Under the pieces are notes generated by a model, which saw only the letters and a list, made by a program, of their open reading frames with translations, had not been told where the DNA came from and did not search any database. Below are positions 44,316 through 53,285 of a stretch of 64,000 nt of DNA, one piece after another. Numbering within the stretch: position 1 is the first letter of the stretch; each line of letters starts with the position of its first letter. The DNA comes from Trichodesmium sp050015995 (lineage in GTDB: Bacteria > Cyanobacteriota > Cyanobacteriia > Cyanobacteriales > Microcoleaceae): positions 43,416 to 107,415 of the forward strand of contig NZ_JBNHEP010000152.1 of assembly GCF_050015995.1 (NCBI RefSeq). Direction: 5' to 3'. Both the position numbers and the translations under genes were made by a program.

Positions 44316-47300
44316 CTAGGTTTCAGCAGATATTTCTGATTTTGATTCTGATGACTCTGAACTTGAGATGTTGATTCTGTTAGCATAGATGGAGATTGTA
44401 CCTCCTTCTGTATTAGTGCTGTTTTCGATTGTGGAGACACGAATTCTAGCGTTTTCGGCAATAGTGAGTTGTTGGGTATTTATTTCTAAATTTCCAGCTT
44501 TTCCAGCACCATTACTTCCGGCAACAATTTGGCCATCTCCTACGATCTCTATAGTTTCTGGAGCACTGATAAAGATCTTGCCTCCCTCTCCTGTGGATTG
44601 GGTGTTGGCAGAGATAGTGGCTTTATTACTGAAGTTGATGTTGAGACCTGAGTTATTGTTGTAAGGCTTCAAAGTAATAGTACCTGCGGGAGTTTCACTT
44701 TGGGTTTGAGCGAATATTTCTGAATTTGAGATATTAAGGGTGTTGGTGCCGATCGTGATGTTACCTCCTTCTTCTGTATTGGTAGCTTCTTTTGTAGCCT
44801 CAGCGCTAATTACAGAGTTTGTACCAACATTAACTTCAGGAGATTTAATCTCTATATTTCCAGCTTTTCCAGCCCCCCTGGTTTCTACTAATAGTTTGCC
44901 ATCGTTGTCTAGGTTGACTATTTCTGTAGCTTCAATTTTGATATTGCCTCCAGGTCCATTGGCAAAGGTATTGGCAGATATCTCAGCACCATTTCTCACT
45001 TCCAGAGAATTTGCTGTAATGCTTATATTCCCACCCTCTTCATTCTCTTCTGCTCCTGGTCTCACTCGACTACCTATTCCAGTTAAAAATTCTGAGTCTC
45101 CTCCATCCAAGACCACAGTCTCAGTAGCATTAATTTCCACATTACCTAAATTCCCTTTTCCACCGTTACTGGCAGATATTTGAGCACCATTTTTTACCTC
45201 CAGAGACCTGGTAGTAATAGTTACATCCCCTCCATCCCCTTCTGCTCTTGGTTGCACTCCGCTACTTATTCCAGTGAACTCGAAGTCTCCTCCATCCAAG
45301 ACCACAGTCTCAGTAGCATGAATCTCCACATTCCCTGCATCCCCTTTTCCACCGTTACTAGCATCTATCAAAGTACCATTTTTCACCTCCAGAGACCCAG
45401 TAGTAATAGTGACACCCCTCGCATTCCCTACTGCTCCTGGTTGCACCGAGCTAGTAATTCCAGTGAAAACTGCTGGGTCTCCTCCATCCAAGACCACAGT
45501 CTCAGTTGCATGAATCTCCACTTTCCCTGCATTCCCTTTTCCACTGGTATTGGCAGATATTACAGCACCATTTTTTACCTCCAGAGACCCGGTAGTAACA
45601 GTTATATCCCCCGCATTCCCTACTGCTCCTCGTCCGACAATGCTAACTACTCCAGTGAATTCTGAGTTTTCTCCATCAAGGAGTACAGTCTCAGTAGTAT
45701 CAATCTCCACTCTCCCTGCATTCCCTATACCAAAGGTAGTGGTAGATATTACAGCACCATTTTTCACCTCCAGAGACCCGGTAGTAATAGTTACATCCCC
45801 TCCATTCCCTTCTGCTCTTGGTCGCACTACGCTACCTACTACAGCACCATTTTTAACTTCCAGAGACTCAGTGGTAATAGCAATACCCCCTGCATTCCCT
45901 ACTGCTCCTGATTCCACATTGCTAAATACTCCAGTGACTTCTGAGTCTGCTCCATCAAAGACTACAGTGTCAGTAGCATCAATCTCCACACTTCCTGCAT
46001 TCCCTTTAGCAAAGGTACTGGCAGATATTACAGCACCATCATTAATCACAGAAAGATTTTTGGCAGTGATATTAATATCACCTCCTGTTTCACCATCAGC
46101 AACAACATCAGCTCTAATGTCTTCAGTAACAGTCACATCTCCTTCACTCTCAAGAATAAGATCGCCCCCACCAATAGTGGCAATACCATTTACATTCTCA
46201 CTCACACCACCAATATTCACATCTCCCACATCAAAAAATACTCCTCCACTGCCACTAACTGCCTCTAAATTTTCTACATCCAACTGCAAAGGTGCATTAG
46301 TTAAACCTATTCCACCATTGCCAGAAGTTTGAAATAAAGCACTACCTGCATTAATAATTGAAGCATTAGAAATTTTAGCAATATTTCCACCATTAGCATT
46401 AACTAAAACTTGCCCAGTTGTAGTTAAATTTGCCAGATTTATATCTCCTACTTCTCCCAAATTTCCTAACTCAATATTAATCCTGCCACTTCCAGCATTT
46501 AAAGTTGTTCCATCTAATTGATTTATGGAAGCTTTCCCATCAGAGCGCTTGGCAATATTCATCTCATCATTATTACCAAGTAAGTCAATATTTCCATTGC
46601 CAATTGATGTATCAATATCAGCATTTATATTAATACTTCGACCAGCTTTTAATTCTACAGATGAGTCAGTTTTTATCTGTTCATTTATTGTTATATCGTT
46701 ATCAGCTTGGAGAATTACATCTCCTGATAATTCCCCTATATTTTCTGCTGAAATTGTCACATCAGGATTATCATTTTGCTCGAAAGGATCTATTGGTGTT
46801 TCTGTTACTGGATTTTCTGGACTTTCTGGACTTTCTCGAGGAGAATCTGGAGGAGGAGAATCTGGAGGAGGAGAACCTGGAGGAGGAGAACCTGGAGGAG
46901 GAGAACCTGGTCTTTCTCCCTTTCCCACTGTTACATTTTCAGGATCTAATAAAATTGTGCCTGGATTGCCAAAAGCTGCACTAACATTAACAGTTCCATT
47001 AAATATTAATTGTTGTTTTCCCGAAACTTCAACAAACCCTCCATCACCAGAAAATTGCCCACCTTTGGCAGTAATATTTCCAGCAAAATTAGTAATTCTA
47101 TCTGACCAAACTATTACCCTTCCTCCATCTCCATTACTAATAGCATCCGCAGAAATAATTGAGTTTTTGTTAATAAAAGTTTGCTGAGAATTGGGAACAA
47201 TGCCATTACCTTGAAAGTCGCCTCCTATTAATACATTTCCACCTCCGTTGATGCCATCAGCGTTAATGTTTGTGTTGAGGAGAGCGACGCGATCGCCTAA

Positions 47301-48365
47301 GACATTAACTTGCCCTCCGACCCCCCTTCCATCCCCCTTGGAAAGGGCGAGACTATTCATGTCCCCCCCTTTTTCTATCCCCCTCCCGTCCCCCTTAGAA
47401 AGGGGGAAGCCAGAGGATGCTGCACTTTTTGTTGAACGGGGGTTAGGGGGGATCGAAACGTTAATATTTCCAGAAACAATAGCATCTCCTGGAGTATCAG
47501 CAACTAGAGTATTTGAATCTGTCAATAATATTTCACCATTAGCATTAACTATGACAGATGTAGCCTGAGCTATTTCTCCACCTGTTAAAAGTGTTGCTAA
47601 AGATAAGGGGGTTATACCAGAAATATCTTCTCCATTTGCTGTTGTTGAGTTTACTTCTAAACTTAATAAATGTCCCGGTTGAGATATTCTCAGAGTATTA
47701 CCGCCTTCTACTGCTGCAATGGTAATATTACCCCCTGCGGTGGAAAGTTCCCCGGTATTAATAACCGTTCCACCCAATAAAGTGAGATTTTCTCCAGGGT
47801 TTAAACTTAAGTTTCCTTCATTAACTATAGCGCCTGGGTTAGATACATTAAATCTATATCCACTGGGGTTTCCGACTAAATTTGAGTAGTCGTTTGTGCC
47901 CATTGCTTGAAACCAGAAGTTATTGTTGTCAAAGCCAATTCCTGTAGCAGTTGTAAGGCTGAATGAGGCGGGTATATTGAGGCTGGCGTTTCGACCAAAC
48001 ATAATTCCGGCAGGGTTCATTAAGAAGAGGTTGGAATTACCTCCTATGACTTGGATCAGACCGTTAACATAAGAGGCATTTCCTCCTGTGACTCGACCCA
48101 GAATATTTCTAGTGTCGGGGGTAGTGAGGAAGTTGGCTATTTGCCCAGAGTTGACATTAAATTGGTCAAAGCTGTGGAAGAGATTAGCCCCATTGCGCGT
48201 GCCACCTTCGATATTAAATTGGTTGCCTTGTGGGGTAACTGTTGTACCTGTACCGTCATTTGCAGGAGTTACAGGTTGAGAGTTAGCGGTGGGAGCTACG
48301 GCTAATGTCCCTAAAATTATGCTGAGAGCGGATATACCGTAAGATTCTACAAAAGTAGGTTTCAT
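44316..48365 (-). CDS. Filamentous hemagglutinin (TPS-type) protein, N-terminal part (stop-interrupted)
   Basis: 1,349 residues. Signal peptide (ISALSIILGTLAVAPTANS) followed by the two-partner secretion domain of filamentous hemagglutinins: GTRNGANLFHSFDQFNVNSG, FLTTPDTRNILGRVTGGNAS and LFLMNPAGIMFGRNA, with the NPNG-like NPAG. Beta-helix repeats follow (ITTGSLEVKNGAVISA type). It stops at TAG 44316-44318 in a repeat where other copies read AQT-Q-SETPAGT; here AET-stop-IETPGGT. The next ORF (44288 down) continues in frame, so the ancestral protein had about 3,100 residues. No TpsB transporter gene is in the window. Confidence 0.88.
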   Translation of the reverse strand: MKPTFVESYGISALSIILGTLAVAPTANSQPVTPANDGTGTTVTPQGNQFNIEGGTRNGANLFHSFDQFNVNSGQIANFLTTPDTRNILGRVTGGNASYVNGLIQVIGGNSNLFLMNPAGIMFGRNASLNIPASFSLTTATGIGFDNNNFWFQAMGTNDYSNLVGNPSGYRFNVSNPGAIVNEGNLSLNPGENLTLLGGTVINTGELSTAGGNITIAAVEGGNTLRISQPGHLLSLEVNSTTANGEDISGITPLSLATLLTGGEIAQATSVIVNANGEILLTDSNTLVADTPGDAIVSGNINVSIPPNPRSTKSAASSGFPLSKGDGRGIEKGGDMNSLALSKGDGRGVGGQVNVLGDRVALLNTNINADGINGGGNVLIGGDFQGNGIVPNSQQTFINKNSIISADAISNGDGGRVIVWSDRITNFAGNITAKGGQFSGDGGFVEVSGKQQLIFNGTVNVSAAFGNPGTILLDPENVTVGKGERPGSPPPGSPPPGSPPPDSPPPDSPRESPESPENPVTETPIDPFEQNDNPDVTISAENIGELSGDVILQADNDITINEQIKTDSSVELKAGRSININADIDTSIGNGNIDLLGNNDEMNIAKRSDGKASINQLDGTTLNAGSGRINIELGNLGEVGDINLANLTTTGQVLVNANGGNIAKISNASIINAGSALFQTSGNGGIGLTNAPLQLDVENLEAVSGSGGVFFDVGDVNIGGVSENVNGIATIGGGDLILESEGDVTVTEDIRADVVADGETGGDINITAKNLSVINDGAVISASTFAKGNAGSVEIDATDTVVFDGADSEVTGVFSNVESGAVGNAGGIAITTESLEVKNGAVVGSVVRPRAEGNGGDVTITTGSLEVKNGAVISTTTFGIGNAGRVEIDTTETVLLDGENSEFTGVVSIVGRGAVGNAGDITVTTGSLEVKNGAVISANTSGKGNAGKVEIHATETVVLDGGDPAVFTGITSSVQPGAVGNARGVTITTGSLEVKNGTLIDASNGGKGDAGNVEIHATETVVLDGGDFEFTGISSGVQPRAEGDGGDVTITTRSLEVKNGAQISASNGGKGNLGNVEINATETVVLDGGDSEFLTGIGSRVRPGAEENEEGGNISITANSLEVRNGAEISANTFANGPGGNIKIEATEIVNLDNDGKLLVETRGAGKAGNIEIKSPEVNVGTNSVISAEATKEATNTEEGGNITIGTNTLNISNSEIFAQTQSETPAGTITLKPYNNNSGLNINFSNKATISANTQSTGEGGKIFISAPETIEIVGDGQIVAGSNGAGKAGNLEINTQQLTIAENARIRVSTIENSTNTEGGTISIYANRINISSSESSESKSEISAET
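47320..47460 (-). repeat. Intergenic-type repeat inside the hemagglutinin gene
   Basis: The DNA reads ggggggatcgaaacg at its upstream side, with ccttagaaaggggga and cccccttggaaagggcg further on, the same style as the repeat block at 27080-27195. It encodes IPPNPRSTKSAASSGFPLSK and twice LSKGDGRG, which break the beta-helix pattern. The frame stays open. Confidence 0.7.
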
Positions 48366-48390
48366 ATCAAAATCTTTAATATTTAATATT

Positions 48391-48630
48391 ATATCATCTT
48401 CGGTTGGATACTTATAATTAGGCTCGTAGTTGCGCTTTAGCCCGCTAAATATCTATCTAGGGCTAAAGCCGTACTACAAACTAATACTTTTTTATCGTTA
48501 ATTATCCGCTCCGGTTGAATAGTTATAATTAAAGCTCGTAGTAGGGCTTTAGCCCCATCTATCCATTATCGGGCTAAAGCCGTACTACAAACTAATACTT
48601 TTTTATCGTTAATTATCCGGACATGATATA
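48391..48630. repeat. Two head-to-tail MITEs of the catgtccgg family
   Basis: Copy 1 about 48391-48510 and copy 2 about 48509-48629, joined at ttaattatccg/ctccggttgaatag. Each holds cgtagt-g-gctttagcc opposite gggctaaagccgtactac, and ends in acttttttatcgttaattatccg. They share a long stretch of near identity. They lie in the 360-bp region 48366-48725 upstream of the hemagglutinin gene, which has no other gene and must hold that gene's promoter. Confidence 0.8.
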
Positions 48631-48725
48631 AGTCCTATTAATTATAGGAGGTAACAAAGGTACATCAATTCATAGTGGAACTTTGATATTTTTGAGGGTG
48701 GTTTCCCCTCTATTTCAAGAAATAT

Positions 48726-50219
48726 CTAAATTTCTGAAAAATCCTTTTTCTTTTCTACTAATAATGCTTTAGCTTTTGACCGCATTTTGCCATGATATAC
48801 CACCCCTTCATAAGCGTAACGATTATAACCATTATTAACAATTAATTCTTCTAAATAACGCACTCTTTCTGATGTCTCTGGGTGAGTAGATAACCAAGCA
48901 AGAATACCAATATCTTCTTTCCCTTCATTGAGAGTAACCATGAGATTTCTCACCCCATCTGCAGCATAATCTGCTGATACTAAAATTCGCGTTCCCAATA
49001 CATCTGCTTGACGTTCCATTTTGCGACTATAGTTAAGCACAATTAAATTACTAGCTGCACCTCCTGCATAAGGAATATATTGTACTACGCTAGTAACTAA
49101 ACTACCTTCAGACATTAACTTAAATCCATGGGATAATACAGTATGTGCTAGTTCGTGAGCAAGTAAACCTGCTAATTCTGCTTCTGAATTAGTTTTCATT
49201 ATTGCTCCTAAATTTATAAATATTTGCCCTCCTGGTAAAGCAAAAGCATTAAGGTTTTCATCATTGACTACATAAAAATTATATTCAAATTCATTTCTAC
49301 CAGTCATTTCTGCCAGTTTTATACCCATATTATTGACATATTCAAGAATTTCTTCATCCTCAACCATAGGTAAACTTTTTCTTGCAGACTTTGCTATATT
49401 TTTGCCAATTCTTGATTCTCCTCGCAGCATCATTGATGTTGTTTGAACTGCATTCATAGCTGCAAATGGATTGCCAGTAAGAGCTACCCCTAATGCCCCA
49501 GTCACAACATTAGCAATTGCATTTCTTCTTAATCTTGATTTGAGCTGAGATTGAAATTTTTTTCGATAGGTTTCTGCTAATTGATTAAATTCATTAACTT
49601 GGGCATGTTCGGGATTCAGTAAAGCAAATTGTTGGGCAGATAAACTTGCTTCTAACCATTTTTCCTCATCTGCTAGGGCAGTAATTGTTGCTTTGATTAA
49701 TTCTGGTTCGTTGGGGTATAAACCTGCTGCCTGATTTAATACTTCTAAAGCTAATTCTGTTTTTTCTTCAGTTTTTAAAGCTTTTGCAAATTGAAGATGA
49801 GCTGGAATAAATTGGGGATATTCTTTGACTAATAATTCTAAAGATACGAATATTTGAGTTTCTCGATTTTTGGCTAAACCTTCCTGTGCTTGTTCCCAAT
49901 ATACTTGACCAGTTACAGGTAATTCTGTAGGTTCATAGACTGGTTGAGGGCGATTAACTTTAACTTCAATATCTTCAGAAAATGGTTCTTTTACTTCTCG
50001 ATAAAGTTTTTCTGCTACTGCTTTTTCTCCTGCTATATAAAGTCGGTCTGCTTCGGCTAATTTTTCCTCTGGTGTTTGAGGTTGGGAGTTAGTAGGAAAT
50101 ATTTTTTCTGACTGAGAATTTTGCGGTTTTTTTTCTAGAGTATTTGTTTCTGCTAAAGCAAAGTTTTGCAGGGCAAATATGCTAAGTATAATTGTCAGAT
50201 AATTTAGCAAAAGTTTCAT
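48726..50219 (-). CDS. M48-family metalloprotease with TPR-like region
   Basis: About 497 residues from ATG 50219; an in-frame TTG at 50246 would add nine. Signal peptide LLLNYLTIILSIFALQNFALAE. Residues 50-220 are helical and TPR-like (LEVLNQAAGLYPNEPELIKA, then WLEASLSAQQFALLNPEHAQ). The peptidase domain has FYVVNDENLNAFALPGGQIF, the zinc motif HELAH in GLLAHELAHTVLSHG and the third-ligand region SRKMERQADVLGTRIL. It resembles periplasmic BepA/YcaL-type proteases that watch over outer-membrane assembly. Catalytic residues are complete. Confidence 0.9.
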   Translation of the reverse strand: MKLLLNYLTIILSIFALQNFALAETNTLEKKPQNSQSEKIFPTNSQPQTPEEKLAEADRLYIAGEKAVAEKLYREVKEPFSEDIEVKVNRPQPVYEPTELPVTGQVYWEQAQEGLAKNRETQIFVSLELLVKEYPQFIPAHLQFAKALKTEEKTELALEVLNQAAGLYPNEPELIKATITALADEEKWLEASLSAQQFALLNPEHAQVNEFNQLAETYRKKFQSQLKSRLRRNAIANVVTGALGVALTGNPFAAMNAVQTTSMMLRGESRIGKNIAKSARKSLPMVEDEEILEYVNNMGIKLAEMTGRNEFEYNFYVVNDENLNAFALPGGQIFINLGAIMKTNSEAELAGLLAHELAHTVLSHGFKLMSEGSLVTSVVQYIPYAGGAASNLIVLNYSRKMERQADVLGTRILVSADYAADGVRNLMVTLNEGKEDIGILAWLSTHPETSERVRYLEELIVNNGYNRYAYEGVVYHGKMRSKAKALLVEKKKDFSEI

Positions 50220-50275
50220 GATTTTACAGAATTTTTGATTTTGCAAATATGATTGCTATAGTAACTATTGGTCAG

Positions 50276-50390
50276 ATCATGTCCGTTTAATTAGTTATAA
50301 AAAACTTTCTTCTCTTCTTCCTTCTTCTTCCCTCCTGGCTCCTGGCTCCTGACTCCTGGCTCCTCATAAGTATTCAACCAGACATCATAT
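50276..50390. repeat. Diverged MITE of the catgtccgg family
   Basis: Left end gatcatgtccgtttaattag, right end attcaaccagacatcatatc. The interior is replaced by ctcctggctcctggctcctg-type tandem repeats. It lies in the 528-bp region 50220-50747, where no gene was accepted. Confidence 0.6.
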
Positions 50391-50747
50391 CAGTTATATC
50401 ATCTCCAGTTTAACACTTAAAAATAGAGCTTCGTTTGTACGTTTAATACCAATTACCATGCATTAATCCTATACTTAGATGGGACTTCAATTATTAAGTA
50501 ATTAAAACAAGAAAAATAAATTTTCCATAATTATTGGTCAGTTAGGATTAATTATTCTTATATTTGCCTCTCTGTACGGACATTGCATGCAACGTCTCTA
50601 CTACTCCCCTGCAATGCGAAAATGTAGAGAAGTTTTTGAGAAATGGTTTAATACCCAACCGTCTACAGGGTATCTACAATTGGTTGTGGTTGGAATCCCC
50701 ATCAACTTTTCCCAACTTTCTTCTTCCTTCTTCAAAGATAACCTTAT

Positions 50748-53285
50748 TCAAGACCAGGCTTGTTTATTGAAAACATTCTTAACTGTCTCTAACACTACTT
50801 CTTCAACACAAGGTTTTGTCAAATAACTACAATAGTTAAATTCTTGCTGATTTTTTTTCTGCTTATTTCTAATCGTACCACGATTAGTCAGAACAGCTAT
50901 TAGTATATCTTTTAACCTAGAATCATTTCTGATTTTTTTAGTTAACTCATAACCATTCATATTAGGCATTTCTAGATCCAATAAAATCATGTCAACTTGT
51001 AGATTATTTTGCAGTTTATTCCAAGCTTCTAACCCATCTCTAGCTATTTCCACCTGATAGCCAGCATTAGTAAAAGTTGTACTCAAAAGTTGACGAACAA
51101 CAATAGAATCATCAACAATTAGAATCATATAAGTTCTTAACCATTGGCGATCGGTAATCTTACTCCCATCAACAATTGCATCCTGTAACGCTCCTACCGA
51201 AAATTTTGCCCCCGCTAAATTAGCACCCCTCAAATCAGCCTCAGCAAAGTTTCCTCTCTCAAAGTTAGTATTCTGCAGATTAGCACCCCTAAGATTAGCA
51301 CCTTGAAAATTTAAACCCTGCAAAGCTAAACCACTCAGCACACAGTTAGAAAAATCATTCTCTCCCGCTTCTAGTCTTTCCTGAATTCGCTGTCGCCATA
51401 GCTTGTTAAAAATACCCCTTTGAGCCAACCCACTTATCAAATAAGTTAACTGGTTATCAGATTCTATACCATGAAGATTACCTTCAGCATCATACCAGTT
51501 GAGCCATGGTAACAACCCCTCTGGAGAATTAAGGGTGAAATTGACTTCACCCTCCCGATATGCATCACCAGTTTGAGAATAACCACGCCCCACACAACTG
51601 ATAAAATTCCCCTCTACTTTTGCCTCGTCGTCATTTTGAATATATAGTGTGCGCCAAATTTTTTCCTGGACGCTAAATCCAAAACGCCCATGAGAATAGA
51701 CTATCCAGAGCAAATCAATTGTTTGCAAATCTAGCAAAGGCAGTTTGTGAATAAACTTTCCATTCAGGCAACCAGGAAAATAACCATAAAATGAAGAAGT
51801 GGGAAACTCCTGCTGATGAATACTCCCAAGCATTTTTTGGTAATGCTGTAGCAAGTGAGTAAGTTCATGAAATCTCTCTGGTTGCATATTTTTGTCAATT
51901 GTCTTCAAAATCTCTCTGATTTCCCGAACACCTTCGTGTACTTGCGCTCTCAAGGCAATTTCACAAAATAGGCGGAAGGTTTCCCTGTCAGCTTTTTGCC
52001 ATTGAGATGCTGCTAGTAAATTTTGCAATTTTCTGTAGTTAACTCCTAATGCTGAGTGCAATTCTAAATCGGTAACGTATTTTTTATTTGGCTCAAATAT
52101 CACATCTTTTGGGCGTTGCCATATTTTTTGAATAATTTGAGCGATCGCCTCCCCGACTGTTTCTGATGAAATATTCTGTTGCCCCAACTTTTGCCACAAC
52201 TCAGAGGATATATAGTAAGGACGAGACATTTGTTGATAAAGTTGTTTGGCAAAACCTCCTGTCACCCCCACCGGAATTACCACCGCCCCCACTTCCATTG
52301 CAACTTCCGCTTCTTGTTTTGCTCCTGGTCCCCCTTCTATTAGCACATAAACCGATGCCATGTGAGCTAAAATTTCTCGACGCTCAAATAAAGTTTTACC
52401 TCCATATAGATTTGTACCATATTCCCAGGGTTCAAATCCTTCTGGCTGAATGTGGTAAACTGGAGCAGGTTGATTTTGCCTGCTGCATTCTTGCCAAAAA
52501 CTACGGGAGACTGCTTCAGGTATACCAGTAACTCCACCTGTTAAAAGAGCTAAATTTTCCCCCAAAGTCGCAAGTTTTCTGCCAGTAGCGTTGCATATTG
52601 CCTCAGTAGTCACACCCCAAAATGAGGTACTGCCAATAATGGCAACTCGATGCTCAGATGAAATTTGAGCAACGAGCTGTTTAGCTATTTGTGGTTCAGG
52701 TTTTTCTGAAGCAGTGGCGGAAGTTATGAAATTTGGCAGGTTGGTCTGGTATTGTTCATAATCATCTAGTTCGCGACAGACAAAAATTATTCTCCACGGG
52801 AGAGAGTTATTTTGCAAAAATGTCAAAGCTTCTGTTAGAGCTATTTTTGCAGCCCAATCTTTAGGAAATCCACGCATTCCTGTACTAATACAGGGAAAGG
52901 CGAGACTATGAATTTGGTTTTCTGCTGCTAACCGCAGAGAGTTCCGGTAACATTTAGCTAGCTGTTTACTGGATATTTGGCTATTGGTTTTATCCCAAAC
53001 CGGGGCACAAGTATGAATGATATATGAGGCCACAAGTTGATAGCCTTTAGTAATTTTGGCTTGGCTGCTTTCGAGCCATTCTATTTGTCTGGTGGCGTTT
53101 ATTAGTGCTTCTCCTGCTGCTTGATGAATTTTGCTACATAGCCCATAACCACGGAGATTATTGTCAGTAGGGTTGACTATCGCATCTACTTGTTGAGAGA
53201 TAATATCGCCTTGAATAATGGTCAAGCGTTCGCCCCATCCTAGATTTTCCCTAGAAATCTGCTTACTTTGCCCTAGTTTATTCAT
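50748..53285 (-). CDS. Macro-SLOG/LOG-GUN4-pentapeptide-receiver multidomain protein
   Basis: 845 residues, five modules. Macro domain 18-190 (ADP-ribose binding): LTIIQGDIISQQVDAIVNPT, FPCISTGMRGFPKDWAAKIA. SLOG/LOG-like Rossmann domain 210-390: VAIIGSTSFWG, LALLTGGVTGIPEAVSRSFW, VYVLIEGGPGAKQEAEVAM. GUN4-like domain 405-600: LQNLLAASQWQKADRETFRL, then LDLQTIDLLWIVYSHGRFGF and SVQEKIWRTL, with about 65 extra residues between the two halves; GUN4 binds porphyrins. Pentapeptide repeats 645-696: LRGANLQNTNFERGNF. Receiver 720-845 with Asp725/726, phosphorylation site Asp770, Thr800 and Lys824, all intact. Met720 could act as an internal start for the receiver alone. No membrane segment. Confidence 0.85.
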   Translation of the reverse strand: MNKLGQSKQISRENLGWGERLTIIQGDIISQQVDAIVNPTDNNLRGYGLCSKIHQAAGEALINATRQIEWLESSQAKITKGYQLVASYIIHTCAPVWDKTNSQISSKQLAKCYRNSLRLAAENQIHSLAFPCISTGMRGFPKDWAAKIALTEALTFLQNNSLPWRIIFVCRELDDYEQYQTNLPNFITSATASEKPEPQIAKQLVAQISSEHRVAIIGSTSFWGVTTEAICNATGRKLATLGENLALLTGGVTGIPEAVSRSFWQECSRQNQPAPVYHIQPEGFEPWEYGTNLYGGKTLFERREILAHMASVYVLIEGGPGAKQEAEVAMEVGAVVIPVGVTGGFAKQLYQQMSRPYYISSELWQKLGQQNISSETVGEAIAQIIQKIWQRPKDVIFEPNKKYVTDLELHSALGVNYRKLQNLLAASQWQKADRETFRLFCEIALRAQVHEGVREIREILKTIDKNMQPERFHELTHLLQHYQKMLGSIHQQEFPTSSFYGYFPGCLNGKFIHKLPLLDLQTIDLLWIVYSHGRFGFSVQEKIWRTLYIQNDDEAKVEGNFISCVGRGYSQTGDAYREGEVNFTLNSPEGLLPWLNWYDAEGNLHGIESDNQLTYLISGLAQRGIFNKLWRQRIQERLEAGENDFSNCVLSGLALQGLNFQGANLRGANLQNTNFERGNFAEADLRGANLAGAKFSVGALQDAIVDGSKITDRQWLRTYMILIVDDSIVVRQLLSTTFTNAGYQVEIARDGLEAWNKLQNNLQVDMILLDLEMPNMNGYELTKKIRNDSRLKDILIAVLTNRGTIRNKQKKNQQEFNYCSYLTKPCVEEVVLETVKNVFNKQAWS

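Noticed and set aside
40350..47568. Long plus-strand ORFs opposite the hemagglutinin genes (for example 40350-41000, 43660-44010, 45550-46332, 46525-47187)
   Set aside because: They are mirror frames of repetitive beta-helix coding DNA; translations are strings of the same hydrophobic or Ser/Pro-rich words and have no independent start or family.
50564..50826. Two overlapping short ORFs downstream of the macro-SLOG gene
   Set aside because: They overlap its 3' end on the other strand and encode no recognisable sequence.
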